Origin: Microbacterium fluvii
GTDB lineage: Bacteria > Actinomycetota > Actinomycetes > Actinomycetales > Microbacteriaceae
Direction: 5' to 3'
DNA: 64,000 bases
Assembly (NCBI RefSeq): GCF_025515205.1
Contig: NZ_JAOPFX010000004.1
Location: 1-64,000, forward strand
Part shown: positions 47,476 to 56,386 of the stretch, one piece after another
Position numbering within the stretch: the first letter of the stretch is position 1
Layout: the number at the start of each line of letters is the position of its first letter
Made by a program: the position numbers and the translations under genes
The notes under the pieces: model-generated
Databases searched by the model: none
Told to the model about the DNA's origin: nothing
What the model saw: the letters and a program-made list of their open reading frames with translations, nothing else

Positions 47476-47988
47476 TCACGCGTCGGGGGCGCGCAGCGGG
47501 TCGTCGGCGACCCACAGTTCGTCGTCGGCACGCAGTGTCTGCCATGCCGCGTACGCCACGCCGACGGCTGCGGCCACACCGAGGATGATCGCGATCACAC
47601 CGCCGGCGCCGATGCCGCTCTTCTTGGGGGCGACGAGAACCGGCGAGGAGAAGCCACGGCTCGAGGCGATCTCGGCACGCTTGTGGTTGGCGGCATCCCA
47701 TGCGGCCAACGCGGAGCCGACGACGGCACCGGTCGCGGGAACCACCTTGTCGTTGACGATGTGGCGCGAATAGGCGACGCCCTTGTCGACGTAGGGCGCG
47801 GCGTACTTCTCGTAGTTCTGCTGCACCTGCGGGGCGACCTGCTCCCGGCCGTAATTGCCGAGCTGGCGGCTCGCCTCGCGGGCGACGTCGGCGGCATCCC
47901 CCACCAAGACCTGCTGCGATGCCCACAGCTTGCTCGCCTGCTGCTGGAGGCGGTGGAGTTCCTTGCGGCGCTTGCGGCTCAGGCTCAT
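47476..47988 (-). CDS. Hypothetical protein with basic helical N-terminus and one membrane helix
   Basis: 170 residues from the ATG at 47988, with GGAGGG six bases upstream. Starts MSLSRKRRKELHRLQQQASKL (basic coiled-coil-like), then DAADVAREASRQLGNYGREQVAPQVQQNYEK, and a Gly/Ala-rich membrane helix near 125-148 (GGVIAIILGVAAAVGVAYAA) close to an acidic tail (RADDELWVADDP). Not recognised. It resembles small membrane-tethered proteins of actinobacteria adjoining ppiA, but no function can be assigned. Confidence 0.75.
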   Translation of the reverse strand: MSLSRKRRKELHRLQQQASKLWASQQVLVGDAADVAREASRQLGNYGREQVAPQVQQNYEKYAAPYVDKGVAYSRHIVNDKVVPATGAVVGSALAAWDAANHKRAEIASSRGFSSPVLVAPKKSGIGAGGVIAIILGVAAAVGVAYAAWQTLRADDELWVADDPLRAPDA

Positions 47989-48087
47989 GACGTGCCCTCC
48001 CTGTCGTCGGGACGATGGATTCCCCATCTTGCCAGACCTGGCGCTGCACGCGAGGGGTTGCACAGGATCCTCTGAAAGAATATGGGC

Positions 48088-48645
48088 ATGCCTCAGCACA
48101 GTGCCGTTGCCACCCTTCACACCAACCACGGCGACATCGTCGTCAACCTGTTCGGCGACCACGCGCCGCGCACGGTTCAGAACTTCATCGGGCTCTCCGA
48201 CGGAACCGGCGCCTGGACCGACCCGGCCACCGGCAAGCCCGGCGAAGGCCCGCTCTACACCGACGTCGTCTTCCACCGCATCATCCCCGGCTTCATGATC
48301 CAGGGCGGCGACCCGCTCGGTCAGGGCATCGGCGGGCCCGGCTACAACTTCGACGACGAGATCCACCCCGAGCTGAACTTCGGCGCGCCCTACCTGCTGG
48401 CGATGGCCAACGCGGGGCTTCGCCGCAACGCGATCACCGGCAAGGCCGAGGGAACGAACGGATCGCAGTTCTTCATCACGACCGACCCGACTCCGTGGCT
48501 CAACGGCAAGCACACGATCTTCGGCGAGGTCGCCGACGACGCGTCGCGCGCCGTGGTCGACGCGATCAGCGCTGTGCCCACCGGTGCCGCCGACCGTCCG
48601 ATCGAGCCCGTCGTCATCCAGTCGATCGACATCGCCGCGGTCTGA
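48088..48645 (+). CDS. ppiA: Peptidyl-prolyl cis-trans isomerase (cyclophilin)
   Basis: 185 residues from the ATG at 48088; an ATG six bases earlier sits too close to GAAAGA. Single cyclophilin domain: VVFHRIIPGFMIQGGDPLGQGIGG holds the catalytic Arg and FxxQ residues, then NAGLRRNAITGKAEGTNGSQFFITT and HTIFGEV. No signal peptide, so cytoplasmic. Catalyses prolyl isomerisation during folding. Confidence 0.95.
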   Translation: MPQHSAVATLHTNHGDIVVNLFGDHAPRTVQNFIGLSDGTGAWTDPATGKPGEGPLYTDVVFHRIIPGFMIQGGDPLGQGIGGPGYNFDDEIHPELNFGAPYLLAMANAGLRRNAITGKAEGTNGSQFFITTDPTPWLNGKHTIFGEVADDASRAVVDAISAVPTGAADRPIEPVVIQSIDIAAV

Positions 48646-48649
48646 CCGC

Positions 48650-49519
48650 GTGACCACCGACGCGTTCCAGCGCAACGCAGACAACTTCTGCTACCGGCAT
48701 CCCGACCGGCAGAGCTTCGTGCTCTGTCAGCGGTGCCTGCGCACGATCTGCCCCGAGTGCCAGACGCAGGCGCCCGTCGGCGTGATCTGCCCGGAGTGCC
48801 TCGCCGAGCAGCGCCGAGCCGCGAGTCCGGCCCAGCGCAAGGCGCAGCGTCGGTGGTCGCGGCCGCGGGCGCGATCGACCGATTCGCGACCGCTGGTGAC
48901 CTACGGCATCATCGCGGTCACCGCTTTCGTCTATCTGCTGCAGCTCATCCCTGGGCTCGGCGTCGAGAACTACCTGGCGTTCAACAGCGCATTCCTGCTG
49001 CCGGGCAGCGGCATCCCGGTCGAACCCTGGCGGCTGCTCACGGTGCTGCTCGTCCACGGCGGCTTCCTGCATCTGGCGCTGAACATGCTGGCGGTCTTCA
49101 TGATCGGCCAGAGTCTCGAACCGCTCCTCGGGCGGTGGCGCTACCTCGCGCTGTATCTGATCTCTGGGCTCGCCGGCTCGGTGGGCGTCGCCCTGATCGC
49201 ACCGGGGACGTGGGTCGTCGGGGCGTCCGGTGCGGTGTTCGGGATGCTGGGGGCGCTGCTGGTGATCGGGCGCCACATCGGCGCGAACATCCGCGGCATC
49301 GTGATCGTGCTCGCGATCAACCTGGTGATCGGGTTTCTGCCCGGCTTCACCGTCGCTTGGCAGGCGCACGTCGGCGGACTGCTCGGCGGGGCGCTGGTCG
49401 GGTTCATCTACGCGCGCACGAGGGAGCTGCGCCGACGCAACCTGCAGATCGCGCTGCTGGCCGCTGTCACGGTGGGCCTGCTGGCCCTGCTGGTGATCCC
49501 CGCCGTGTTCTACGTGTGA
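48650..49519 (+). CDS. Rhomboid family intramembrane serine protease with zinc-binding N-terminus
   Basis: 289 residues from a GTG at 48650, five bases after the ppiA stop. Residues 14-50 contain seven cysteines and a histidine (FCYRHPDR, LCQRCLRTICPEC, ICPEC), a B-box-like zinc module. Then six membrane helices with catalytic S193 in VVGASGAVFGMLG and H240 in WQAHVGGLLGG, and HGGFLHLALNM. Cleaves substrates within the membrane. Coupled to ppiA; convergent with crgA across 74 bases. Confidence 0.93.
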   Translation: MTTDAFQRNADNFCYRHPDRQSFVLCQRCLRTICPECQTQAPVGVICPECLAEQRRAASPAQRKAQRRWSRPRARSTDSRPLVTYGIIAVTAFVYLLQLIPGLGVENYLAFNSAFLLPGSGIPVEPWRLLTVLLVHGGFLHLALNMLAVFMIGQSLEPLLGRWRYLALYLISGLAGSVGVALIAPGTWVVGASGAVFGMLGALLVIGRHIGANIRGIVIVLAINLVIGFLPGFTVAWQAHVGGLLGGALVGFIYARTRELRRRNLQIALLAAVTVGLLALLVIPAVFYV

Positions 49520-49532
49520 TCCATCCACAGGG

Positions 49533-49541
49533 TTATCCACA
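49533..49541 (+). promoter_or_regulatory. Isolated DnaA box between rhomboid gene and crgA
   Basis: TTATCCACA, perfect, in the 74-base gap between two convergent genes; a looser TTATTCACC follows at 49565. The preceding ATCCACAGG is part of a similar half. Confidence 0.7.
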
Positions 49542-49593
49542 GATGGGGATGAATTACACCGATGTTATTCACCGGTGTTGACAACCCTGGGGA

Positions 49594-49833
49594 CTACCGC
49601 CACCGAGTGGTCATGAGGAATCCCACGAACGCGATGCCGAAGCCGATCACGAGATTCCACGCGCCGATGCCGGGGATGGGGCCGAGCGAACCGCTCAAGT
49701 AGAAGAAGAGCACCCAGACGAGCCCCACGAGCATGAGCCCGATCATGATGGGCTTGAACCACACCGGGTTGGGGGCGTCTTCGCCTTCGCTGCGGTCGAC
49801 GGTCGCGTCGTCATCTCTGCCGGGTCGTGCCAT
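49594..49833 (-). CDS. crgA: Cell division protein CrgA
   Basis: 79 residues: an acidic start (about 1-24), two membrane helices (about 29-47 and 55-74) and conserved PNPVWFKPIMIGLMLVGLVWVLFFYL and WNLVIGFGIAF. CrgA recruits FtsI and others to the divisome in mycobacteria and modulates FtsZ in Streptomyces. It is the usual neighbour of the pabA-pknB cluster. Divergent from the sortase gene. Confidence 0.96.
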   Translation of the reverse strand: MARPGRDDDATVDRSEGEDAPNPVWFKPIMIGLMLVGLVWVLFFYLSGSLGPIPGIGAWNLVIGFGIAFVGFLMTTRWR

Positions 49834-49886
49834 GCGGTCAGTCTAACTGCCAGGGCGACCACAGTATGCGCCCGTAGAATCATGGG

Positions 49887-50666
49887 ATGACCGAGTCGAC
49901 CGAGCTGCGTCCTCGGCGTACGCGCCGCAAGGTCTCGGTGCTGGGCGTCGTGGGCGAACTGCTCGTCACGGTCGGCGTGGTGCTGCTGCTCTATGTCGCA
50001 TGGCAGATGTGGATCGGCGACGCGATCTACGGCGCCGAGCGCAACGCCTCCGGTCAGGCGCTCTCGCAGCAGTGGGAGCTCGACTACGAGACCCCGTCGG
50101 CATCGGCATCCGCCACGGCCGAACCCACGCCAGAGCCCACCGAGACCGGATCGGTGGCCACTCCCGTGAAGATGAGCGAGCCAGCCGACGCCGAGCGCTT
50201 CGCCGTCATGCGCATCCCCCGCTTCGGCGACGACTACGCCGTCGAGATGGCCGGCGGCATCACCCGCGCCCGCACCCTCGACACGATCGGCATCGGGCAC
50301 TACCCCGGCACCGACATGCCCGGCGACATCGGCAACTTCGCGGTGGCGGCGCACCGCACCACGTGGGGCAAGCCCTTCAACCGCATCGCCGACCTGCACG
50401 TGGGCGACGCCATCGTCGTGGAGACCAAGCAGGGGTGGTACACCTACCGCTTCCGCACTCTCGAATACGTCAAGCCGAGCCAGGTCGACGTGCTGCTGGC
50501 TGTGCCCCAGCAGGTCGGCGTCGAAGCCACCGAGGGGTATCTGACGATGACCAGCTGCAGCCCGATGTACGCGATGACCGAGCGCATCGTCGCCTACAGC
50601 GTCTTCGAGTCGTTCACCCCCCGCGCCGACGGAAAGCCCGCTTCGCTCACCGAGGCAGCGGCCTGA
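49887..50666 (+). CDS. Class E sortase
   Basis: 259 residues. A basic N-terminus, a membrane helix (about 18-40) and a Thr/Pro linker, then the sortase barrel with H156 in FAVAAHRTTWGKP, catalytic C224 in TMTSCSPMYAMTER, and R233 completing the triad. Class E anchors secreted proteins with a LAxTG signal to peptidoglycan in actinobacteria. Its stop overlaps the start of a small membrane gene by one base. It sits between crgA and pabA, as in other Microbacteriaceae. Confidence 0.93.
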   Translation: MTESTELRPRRTRRKVSVLGVVGELLVTVGVVLLLYVAWQMWIGDAIYGAERNASGQALSQQWELDYETPSASASATAEPTPEPTETGSVATPVKMSEPADAERFAVMRIPRFGDDYAVEMAGGITRARTLDTIGIGHYPGTDMPGDIGNFAVAAHRTTWGKPFNRIADLHVGDAIVVETKQGWYTYRFRTLEYVKPSQVDVLLAVPQQVGVEATEGYLTMTSCSPMYAMTERIVAYSVFESFTPRADGKPASLTEAAA

Positions 50667-50821
50667 TGTACGCGGCGCTGTGGCGGGTGCTGCCCGGACC
50701 GTGGTGGGTGCGGCTCGTGATCGTGCTCGCGCTTGCGACGGCCGTGCTCTACGGGCTGTTCTTCTATGTGTTCCCCTGGGTCAGCACGATGGTCAACCCG
50801 CAAGAGGTCACCGTTCAGTGA
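50666..50821 (+). CDS. Small single-pass membrane protein
   Basis: 51 residues: a short start (YAALWRVLPGPWWVRL), one membrane helix (VIVLALATAVLYGLFFYVFPW, about 17-37) and a short tail STMVNPQEVTVQ. Its ATG overlaps the sortase stop by one base and its stop overlaps the pabA GTG by four, so it is coupled to both. It fits the position and shape of a conserved actinobacterial protein beside trpG/pabA; function unknown. Confidence 0.8.
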   Translation: MYAALWRVLPGPWWVRLVIVLALATAVLYGLFFYVFPWVSTMVNPQEVTVQ

Positions 50822-51465
50822 CGGTGCTCGTCGTCGACAACCACGACAGCTTCGTGCACACCCTGATCGGCTACCTGCACGAACTCGGGGCCGACACCGA
50901 CGTCGTCGAGGCCGACGAGATCGCGCCGGCCAGAGCCGCTCATGCGATCTCGTCGCACCGCGCGGTGCTCGTCTCGCCCGGCCCCGGCGACCCCGAGCAC
51001 GCCGGCGCGTCGATCGCCGTGGTGCGCGCAGCGGCGGCGAGCGGGACGCCGCTGCTGGGAGTGTGCCTCGGGCACCAGGCGATCGCCGCGGCGTTCGGAG
51101 CGCGGGTCGAGCACGCACCCGAGCTCATGCACGGCATGACCTCCCTCGTGCACCACGACGGCGACCCGCTCTATGTGGGGCTGCCCGACCCCTTCGCGGC
51201 GACCCGCTACCACTCGCTCGCCGTGGTGCCGGCGACGCTCCCCGACCAGCTGCGCGTCACCAGTCGCACCGACAGCGGCGTGATCATGGGCATCCGCCAC
51301 CGCGACGCCCCGATCCAGGGCGTGCAGTTCCACCCCGAGAGCGTGTTGACCGAGGGTGGGCACCGACTGCTGGGCAACTGGCTGGCCCAGATCGGATATC
51401 CGGATGCTGCGGCCAGAGGTGCCAGGCTGCATCCGCGCCGCGAGGGCGCTCAGCCGGAGCAGTAG
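50818..51465 (+). CDS. pabA: Glutamine amidotransferase (anthranilate/aminodeoxychorismate synthase component II)
   Basis: 215 residues from a GTG at 50818 (coupled by GTGA). Class I amidotransferase with VLVVDNHDSFVHTLIGYL, the oxyanion region SPGPGDPE, nucleophile C83 in GVCLGHQ and H172/E174 in QFHPES. Releases ammonia from glutamine for a chorismate-using partner; as the partner gene is not here, PabA and TrpG roles cannot be separated. Its 3' end overlaps the convergent pknB by 16 bases. Confidence 0.9.
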   Translation: MTVLVVDNHDSFVHTLIGYLHELGADTDVVEADEIAPARAAHAISSHRAVLVSPGPGDPEHAGASIAVVRAAAASGTPLLGVCLGHQAIAAAFGARVEHAPELMHGMTSLVHHDGDPLYVGLPDPFAATRYHSLAVVPATLPDQLRVTSRTDSGVIMGIRHRDAPIQGVQFHPESVLTEGGHRLLGNWLAQIGYPDAAARGARLHPRREGAQPEQ

Positions 51466-53147
51466 GTCAGCTGGATCGTCGAACGCACGGGCACATCGCC
51501 CGGCGGAAGCGACTGCTGCGTGACGATGGCGGGGTCGGTGGCAGGGCAGTCCGGGTCTTCCAGCGGCTCGACGGTGAGGCCGAGGTCGTCGGCTTCGAGC
51601 TCGCGCGTGGCGGCCTCGAGCGTGTAGCCGCGCACGTCGTTGATCGTCACCGAGCCCGAGGCGACCGTGAGGTTGACGATCGTGCCGGGTGCGACCTCGG
51701 TGCCGTCGGCAGGGTCGGCGGAGAGCACCGTATCGGCCTCGGTGTTCGGGTCGTTGACCGGCGTCACGCTGCCGAGGGTCAGACCGGCGTCGTCGAGGGC
51801 GTCGGCCGCCGCATCCTTCTTCAATCCGGTGAGCGTCGGGATCTTGACCAGCTCGATGCCCTCCGACACGTATACCGTCACCTCCTGACCGGGGCTGACC
51901 GAGGCGTCGGCGGCGGGGTCGGTGCGGATCACGTTGCCCTCGGGCACGTCTTCGCTGGGCTCGTCTTCGCGGAAGGCGATGAGGTCGTTCTTCTCGAGTT
52001 CGGCGACGGCGCGCTCGTAGGTCATGCCGGACACATCGGGCACGACCCGCGCATTGCCCGGCACCTCTTCGCGGGGCTGGATCGAGATGACCCACAGCAG
52101 CACCGCGATCAGCAGCACAGCGAGCACGGCGAAGCCCGACCAGATCCAGGCGACGGGCGGGCCGGCCTGCGTGCGGGTCATCGTGGTGTCGGTGCTCAGC
52201 TGTCGGAGCGATCGCGCGGTCTCGGCCGCCTGGCGCGGGTTGGGGCCGTAGAGCTCGCTGGTGAGCGCTTCGACCTTGCGCTTGGAGGGCGCCTTGCCGT
52301 CGACGGTGCGCTCGAGCTCCTCGCGGAACGCCGCGGCGTCTTGAAAGCGCTGGTAGGGGTCTTTCGCGAGGGCGCGCAGCGTGACGGCGTCGAGCGAGCG
52401 CGGCACAGCGCCGTTCACCTCGGACGGCGGCAGCGGCGCCTCGCTGACGTGCTGATAGGCGACCGCGACCGGGGTCTCGCCGCGGAACGGGGGTCGTCCC
52501 GTGAGCAGCTCATAGAGCACCACGCCGGCCGAATACAGGTCGGCGCGGCCGTCGACCGGCTCGCCCTTGGCCTGCTCGGGCGAGAAGTACGACGCCGTGC
52601 CGAGGATCGCGGTGGTCTCGGCGACCGTCGACGATGAGTCCGAGACGGCACGCGCGATGCCGAAATCCATCACCTTGACCTGGCCGGTGTCGGTGACCAT
52701 GACGTTGCCCGGCTTGATGTCGCGGTGCACGACGCCCGCGCGGTGCGAATACTCCAGTGCCTCGAGGATGCCGTCGACGTAGCGAACCGCGTCGGGCACC
52801 GGCACCGCCCCCTCGGCCACGATGTCTTTGAGCAGTCGGCCGCGCACGAGCTCCATGACGATGAAGGGCACGGGGCGCGGTGTGCCGTCGGGGCCGGGCT
52901 CCGCGTCTTCACCCGCGTCGTAGACGCGCACGATGGTGGGGTGCGACATGCGCGAGGCGGCTTGGGCCTCGAGCCGGAAGCGGGTGCGGAATGCGCTGTC
53001 TTTCGCGAGTTCGCGATCGAGCACCTTGATGGCGACGTCGCGGCCCAGAGTGAGGTCGTAGCCGCGGTAGACGCTGGCCATCCCGCCCCTGCCGATCGCC
53101 TCGTCGACGCGGTAGCGACCGGCGAGAATGCGCGGCTCAGCTGTCAC
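51450..53147 (-). CDS. pknB: Ser/Thr protein kinase PknB with PASTA domains
   Basis: 565 residues from the GTG at 53147, which has GGGGA at the right distance; an earlier GTG (53153) would overlap it. Kinase domain about 10-270: glycine loop IGRGGMASVYRG, catalytic [11 protein letters not shown] and DFGIARAVSD, SYFSPEQAKGE. A membrane helix (about 335-357), then three PASTA repeats (VVPDVSGMT, IPTLTGLKK, INDVRGYTL) outside, which bind peptidoglycan fragments or lipid II. Regulates wall synthesis and division. Reads away from pknA, 64 bases later. Confidence 0.95.
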   Translation of the reverse strand: MTAEPRILAGRYRVDEAIGRGGMASVYRGYDLTLGRDVAIKVLDRELAKDSAFRTRFRLEAQAASRMSHPTIVRVYDAGEDAEPGPDGTPRPVPFIVMELVRGRLLKDIVAEGAVPVPDAVRYVDGILEALEYSHRAGVVHRDIKPGNVMVTDTGQVKVMDFGIARAVSDSSSTVAETTAILGTASYFSPEQAKGEPVDGRADLYSAGVVLYELLTGRPPFRGETPVAVAYQHVSEAPLPPSEVNGAVPRSLDAVTLRALAKDPYQRFQDAAAFREELERTVDGKAPSKRKVEALTSELYGPNPRQAAETARSLRQLSTDTTMTRTQAGPPVAWIWSGFAVLAVLLIAVLLWVISIQPREEVPGNARVVPDVSGMTYERAVAELEKNDLIAFREDEPSEDVPEGNVIRTDPAADASVSPGQEVTVYVSEGIELVKIPTLTGLKKDAAADALDDAGLTLGSVTPVNDPNTEADTVLSADPADGTEVAPGTIVNLTVASGSVTINDVRGYTLEAATRELEADDLGLTVEPLEDPDCPATDPAIVTQQSLPPGDVPVRSTIQLTYCSG

Positions 53148-53210
53148 GGTCACTCCCCTGGGTGGAACTGCTCCAGCCTAACCGACGACCCGTCGGCGGC
53201 TGCGAGCCGA

Positions 53211-54929
53211 TCAGCCCTCGTCGCCTTCGTCGGTGGGTTCGGGCTCGGGAGCTGCCGTGACGGATGCCTGCACCTCGGCCGACAGCGGCGAGGCGTCGTC
53301 GCGGCCCGAGCAGCTCACCGTGTAGCTCACCGAGACCACACCGCTCGTGGCGGTGACGGTGAGCGTCGTGCTGCGCTCCGACGGACCGAACGAGGACTCT
53401 CCGTTGCCGTTGGGGAAGGTCGCCCCCGACGCCGTGAAGTCGTAGGAGGTGACGTTGCCTCCCCCTGCCGGGCAGTCGTAGCGCGGCCACGACACGGTCA
53501 GCTGCGATCCCGTGGCGGCCTCGGTGGGGTTGAGCGTCGGGTCGCCGGGGGTGGGCATCGCCGTCTGGTCGGAGTAGTACGTGAGCACGAGGTCGGTCGT
53601 CGGCTCGATGAGGCCCGTCGTCGAGATGCGGTAGACCGTGTTCACCTCGTCGGCCGACGGAGCGGCGTCGCCCGCGGTGCAGGTCACGCTGTCGACACCG
53701 GCCTCGCGGGCCTTCGTCCTGGCCTCCTCGCAGTCCATCCCCATGAGCGAGAGCGCGTCGATGTCGATGCGCGTCTCGCTGGGCGTGGGGGTGGGCGTCG
53801 AGCGGGTCGGGGTGGGGGTGGCCGAGGTGCTCGAGGCCTCGGGCTCCGGCTCGCCGTTCGCGAACATCGCCCACAGCGTGCCGCCGAGCACGAGCAGCAG
53901 CAGCACGATCAGCGCGATGAGCGGCCAGGTCCACGGGCTGCGCTTCTTCTTCTCGGCCTCTTCTTCTGCCTCGACCTCGTCGCCGACGACGGCGCCCGAC
54001 GGCATCAGCTGCGTCGTCGCGTCGTCTCCCGCCGTCAGCAGCATGGTCGCCGCATCGGCACCGGCCGCGAGGCCCGCGATCTGGGGCACGACGGCGGCGG
54101 CGGCCGCGACATCGCCGCGGCGCAGCGCGGTGGCCGCGCGGGCGACGACGGATGCCGACGCCGGGCGGTCCTCGGGCTTCTTGGCGATCATCGCCATGAC
54201 GAAGTTCTGCACCGGCACGGCGACCGTCGGCGGCAGCGGCGGGGGCTGCTCGTTGATCTGCGCCATCGCGATCGCGACCTGCGACTCGCCCGTGAACGGG
54301 CGCTTGCCGGCGAGCGACTCGTAGGCGACGATGCCCAGCGAATAGATGTCGGTGGCCGGTGACGCGGGGTGACCGGAGGCCTGCTCGGGCGAGAGGTACT
54401 GCACGGTGCCCATCACCTGACCGGTGGCCGTCAGCGGCACCTGGTCGGCGATGCGGGCGATGCCGAAGTCGGTGATCTTCACCCGGCCGTCGGGGGTGAT
54501 CAGGAGGTTCCCCGGCTTGATGTCGCGGTGCACAAGACCTGCGGCGTGCGCGGCCTGCAGCGCCGCCGCCGTCTGGGTGACGATGTCGAGGGTCTTGTCG
54601 GTCGAGAGCGACCCCTCGCGTTCGAGGATCGTCGACAGCGCCTCGCCGGGGACGAGCTCCATCACCAGGAACGCGGAGCCGTTCTCTTCGCCGTAGTCGA
54701 AGACGCTCGCGATGCCCTCGTGGTTGACGAGTGCGGCGTGGCGGGCCTCGGCGCGGAAGCGCTCGAGGAACCCTGGGTCGCCCATGTACTCGTCTTTGAG
54801 GATCTTGATCGCCACGGTGCGACCGATCACGTGATCGGTCGCCTCCCACACCTCGCCCATGCCGCCGATGGCGATGCGAGAGTCGAGTTCGTAGCGTCCT
54901 CCGAAGGTCACTCCCTGCGTCGGCCTCAT
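53211..54929 (-). CDS. pknA: Ser/Thr protein kinase PknA with large extracellular domain
   Basis: 572 residues. Kinase domain 8-270: [51 protein letters not shown]. Membrane helix about 343-365. Outside are a Thr/Pro-rich linker, one PASTA-like repeat ([16 protein letters not shown]), and a beta-rich domain similar to a fibronectin-type or Ig fold ([24 protein letters not shown]). M. tuberculosis PknA has no such ectodomain. ATG overlaps the pbpA stop by ATGA. Confidence 0.93.
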   Translation of the reverse strand: MRPTQGVTFGGRYELDSRIAIGGMGEVWEATDHVIGRTVAIKILKDEYMGDPGFLERFRAEARHAALVNHEGIASVFDYGEENGSAFLVMELVPGEALSTILEREGSLSTDKTLDIVTQTAAALQAAHAAGLVHRDIKPGNLLITPDGRVKITDFGIARIADQVPLTATGQVMGTVQYLSPEQASGHPASPATDIYSLGIVAYESLAGKRPFTGESQVAIAMAQINEQPPPLPPTVAVPVQNFVMAMIAKKPEDRPASASVVARAATALRRGDVAAAAAVVPQIAGLAAGADAATMLLTAGDDATTQLMPSGAVVGDEVEAEEEAEKKKRSPWTWPLIALIVLLLLVLGGTLWAMFANGEPEPEASSTSATPTPTRSTPTPTPSETRIDIDALSLMGMDCEEARTKAREAGVDSVTCTAGDAAPSADEVNTVYRISTTGLIEPTTDLVLTYYSDQTAMPTPGDPTLNPTEAATGSQLTVSWPRYDCPAGGGNVTSYDFTASGATFPNGNGESSFGPSERSTTLTVTATSGVVSVSYTVSCSGRDDASPLSAEVQASVTAAPEPEPTDEGDEG

Positions 54930-56386
54930 CTGTTCAGCACCGCCTCCATGACCTTCTTCGCGATGGGCGCCGCGATCGTGTTACCGCTGCCCGACTGACC
55001 CTGCCCTCCGCCGTCCTCGACGACGACTGCGACGGCGACTTGCGGGTCGTCCGCGGGGGCGAAGCCGGTGAACCACAGCGTGTACGGTTCGCCGGCCCCT
55101 TTCTCCGCGGTGCCGGTCTTACCGGCCACATCGACTCCGTCTATTGTTGCACCCGATGCCGCGCCGTCACTGACATTGGCGACCATCATCGACACCAGCT
55201 GCGCGGCCACGTCGGAGGTGACCGCCTGGTTGAACACGGTGTCTTCGAAGGTCTGCTGCACAGCCAGGTCGGGGGCGATCACCTGGTCGACCATGCGCGG
55301 ATTCATGACGACTCCTTCGTTGGCGATCCCGGCCGAGACCATGGCGATCTGCAGGGGCGTGGCGAGCACCTGGCCCTGACCGAACCCGGTGAGCGCGGTC
55401 TGGGCGTCGTCGAGCGCCGTCTCGGGGTAGACCGAGGCCGTCGAGACGAGGGGCATCGTGAAGCTCGTGTTGAAGCCGTACTTCTCGGCCTCGTCGCGGA
55501 TGGCGTCATCGCCCAGCTCGACGGCGAGCTCGGCGAAGGGGATGTTGCAGCTGAGCCGCAGTGCGTCGGCGATCGTGACCGTCTTGCCCGAGCCGCACGT
55601 GCCGCCGGAGGCGTTGTAGACGACGCTGCTGGACTGCGGCAGGGTGTACGAGGCCGGGTTGGGCAGTTCGGAGTCGGCGGTCCATTGGCCGCTCGCGAGG
55701 GCGGCCGAGGCGACGACGAGCTTGAACGTCGAGCCGGGCGGGTTCATGTCGCCGCCGATGGCCCGGTTGAACAGCGGCTTGTCGACGGCCGCCGCGAGCT
55801 CGTCGTAGGTGTTGTTGACGGCGGTGGCGTCGTGCGCCGCGAGGGTGTTGGTGTCGAAGCTCGGGCTGCTCACCATGGCGAGGATGCGGCCGGTCGACGG
55901 CTCGATCGCCACCACGGCGGCCTGCAGGTCGCCGATCGCGTCGTAGGCCGCTCGCTGCACGTCTTCGTCGAGGCTCAGCACGACGTTGGAGCCTCGCGGG
56001 TCCTGACCGGTGATGATGCGCTCGAGACTCGTGAAGAACTGCGAGCCGGCCGTGCCGCTGAGCTCCTGGTTCATCGCCTGCTCGATGCCGCTGGCCGAGC
56101 CCAGTGCCGGGTTGATCCAGCCGGTCACGTGCGCCCACATCTCGGGGTCGACGTATTGGCGCTGCCAGGCGTAGACGTCGTCGGAGGCCACGGAGGTGGC
56201 GATCGGCGAGCCGCTCGCGATGATCGAGCCGCGCTGCACCTCGTAGGAGTCGTAGAGCGCACGCGTGTTGCGGCTGTTCTCCGACAGCGCTTCGGCGTGC
56301 ACCACCTGGATCCAGCTGGTCGAGGCGAACAGGGCCAGGAACAGCACGAGCAGCACGACGCTCAGCCGCTTCATCTCTCTGGTCAC
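54926..56386 (-). CDS. pbpA: Penicillin-binding protein 2-type transpeptidase (PbpA)
   Basis: 486 residues from a GTG at 56386 that overlaps the rodA stop (GTGA); an ATG four codons later lacks a ribosome-binding site. One membrane helix (about 9-28), a dimerisation region with [10 protein letters not shown], then the transpeptidase: GSTFKLVVA (active serine), SCN in [11 protein letters not shown], and KTG in [11 protein letters not shown]. Cross-links peptidoglycan with RodA in the elongation machinery. Coupled to rodA before and pknA after. Confidence 0.94.
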   Translation of the reverse strand: MTREMKRLSVVLLVLFLALFASTSWIQVVHAEALSENSRNTRALYDSYEVQRGSIIASGSPIATSVASDDVYAWQRQYVDPEMWAHVTGWINPALGSASGIEQAMNQELSGTAGSQFFTSLERIITGQDPRGSNVVLSLDEDVQRAAYDAIGDLQAAVVAIEPSTGRILAMVSSPSFDTNTLAAHDATAVNNTYDELAAAVDKPLFNRAIGGDMNPPGSTFKLVVASAALASGQWTADSELPNPASYTLPQSSSVVYNASGGTCGSGKTVTIADALRLSCNIPFAELAVELGDDAIRDEAEKYGFNTSFTMPLVSTASVYPETALDDAQTALTGFGQGQVLATPLQIAMVSAGIANEGVVMNPRMVDQVIAPDLAVQQTFEDTVFNQAVTSDVAAQLVSMMVANVSDGAASGATIDGVDVAGKTGTAEKGAGEPYTLWFTGFAPADDPQVAVAVVVEDGGGQGQSGSGNTIAAPIAKKVMEAVLNR

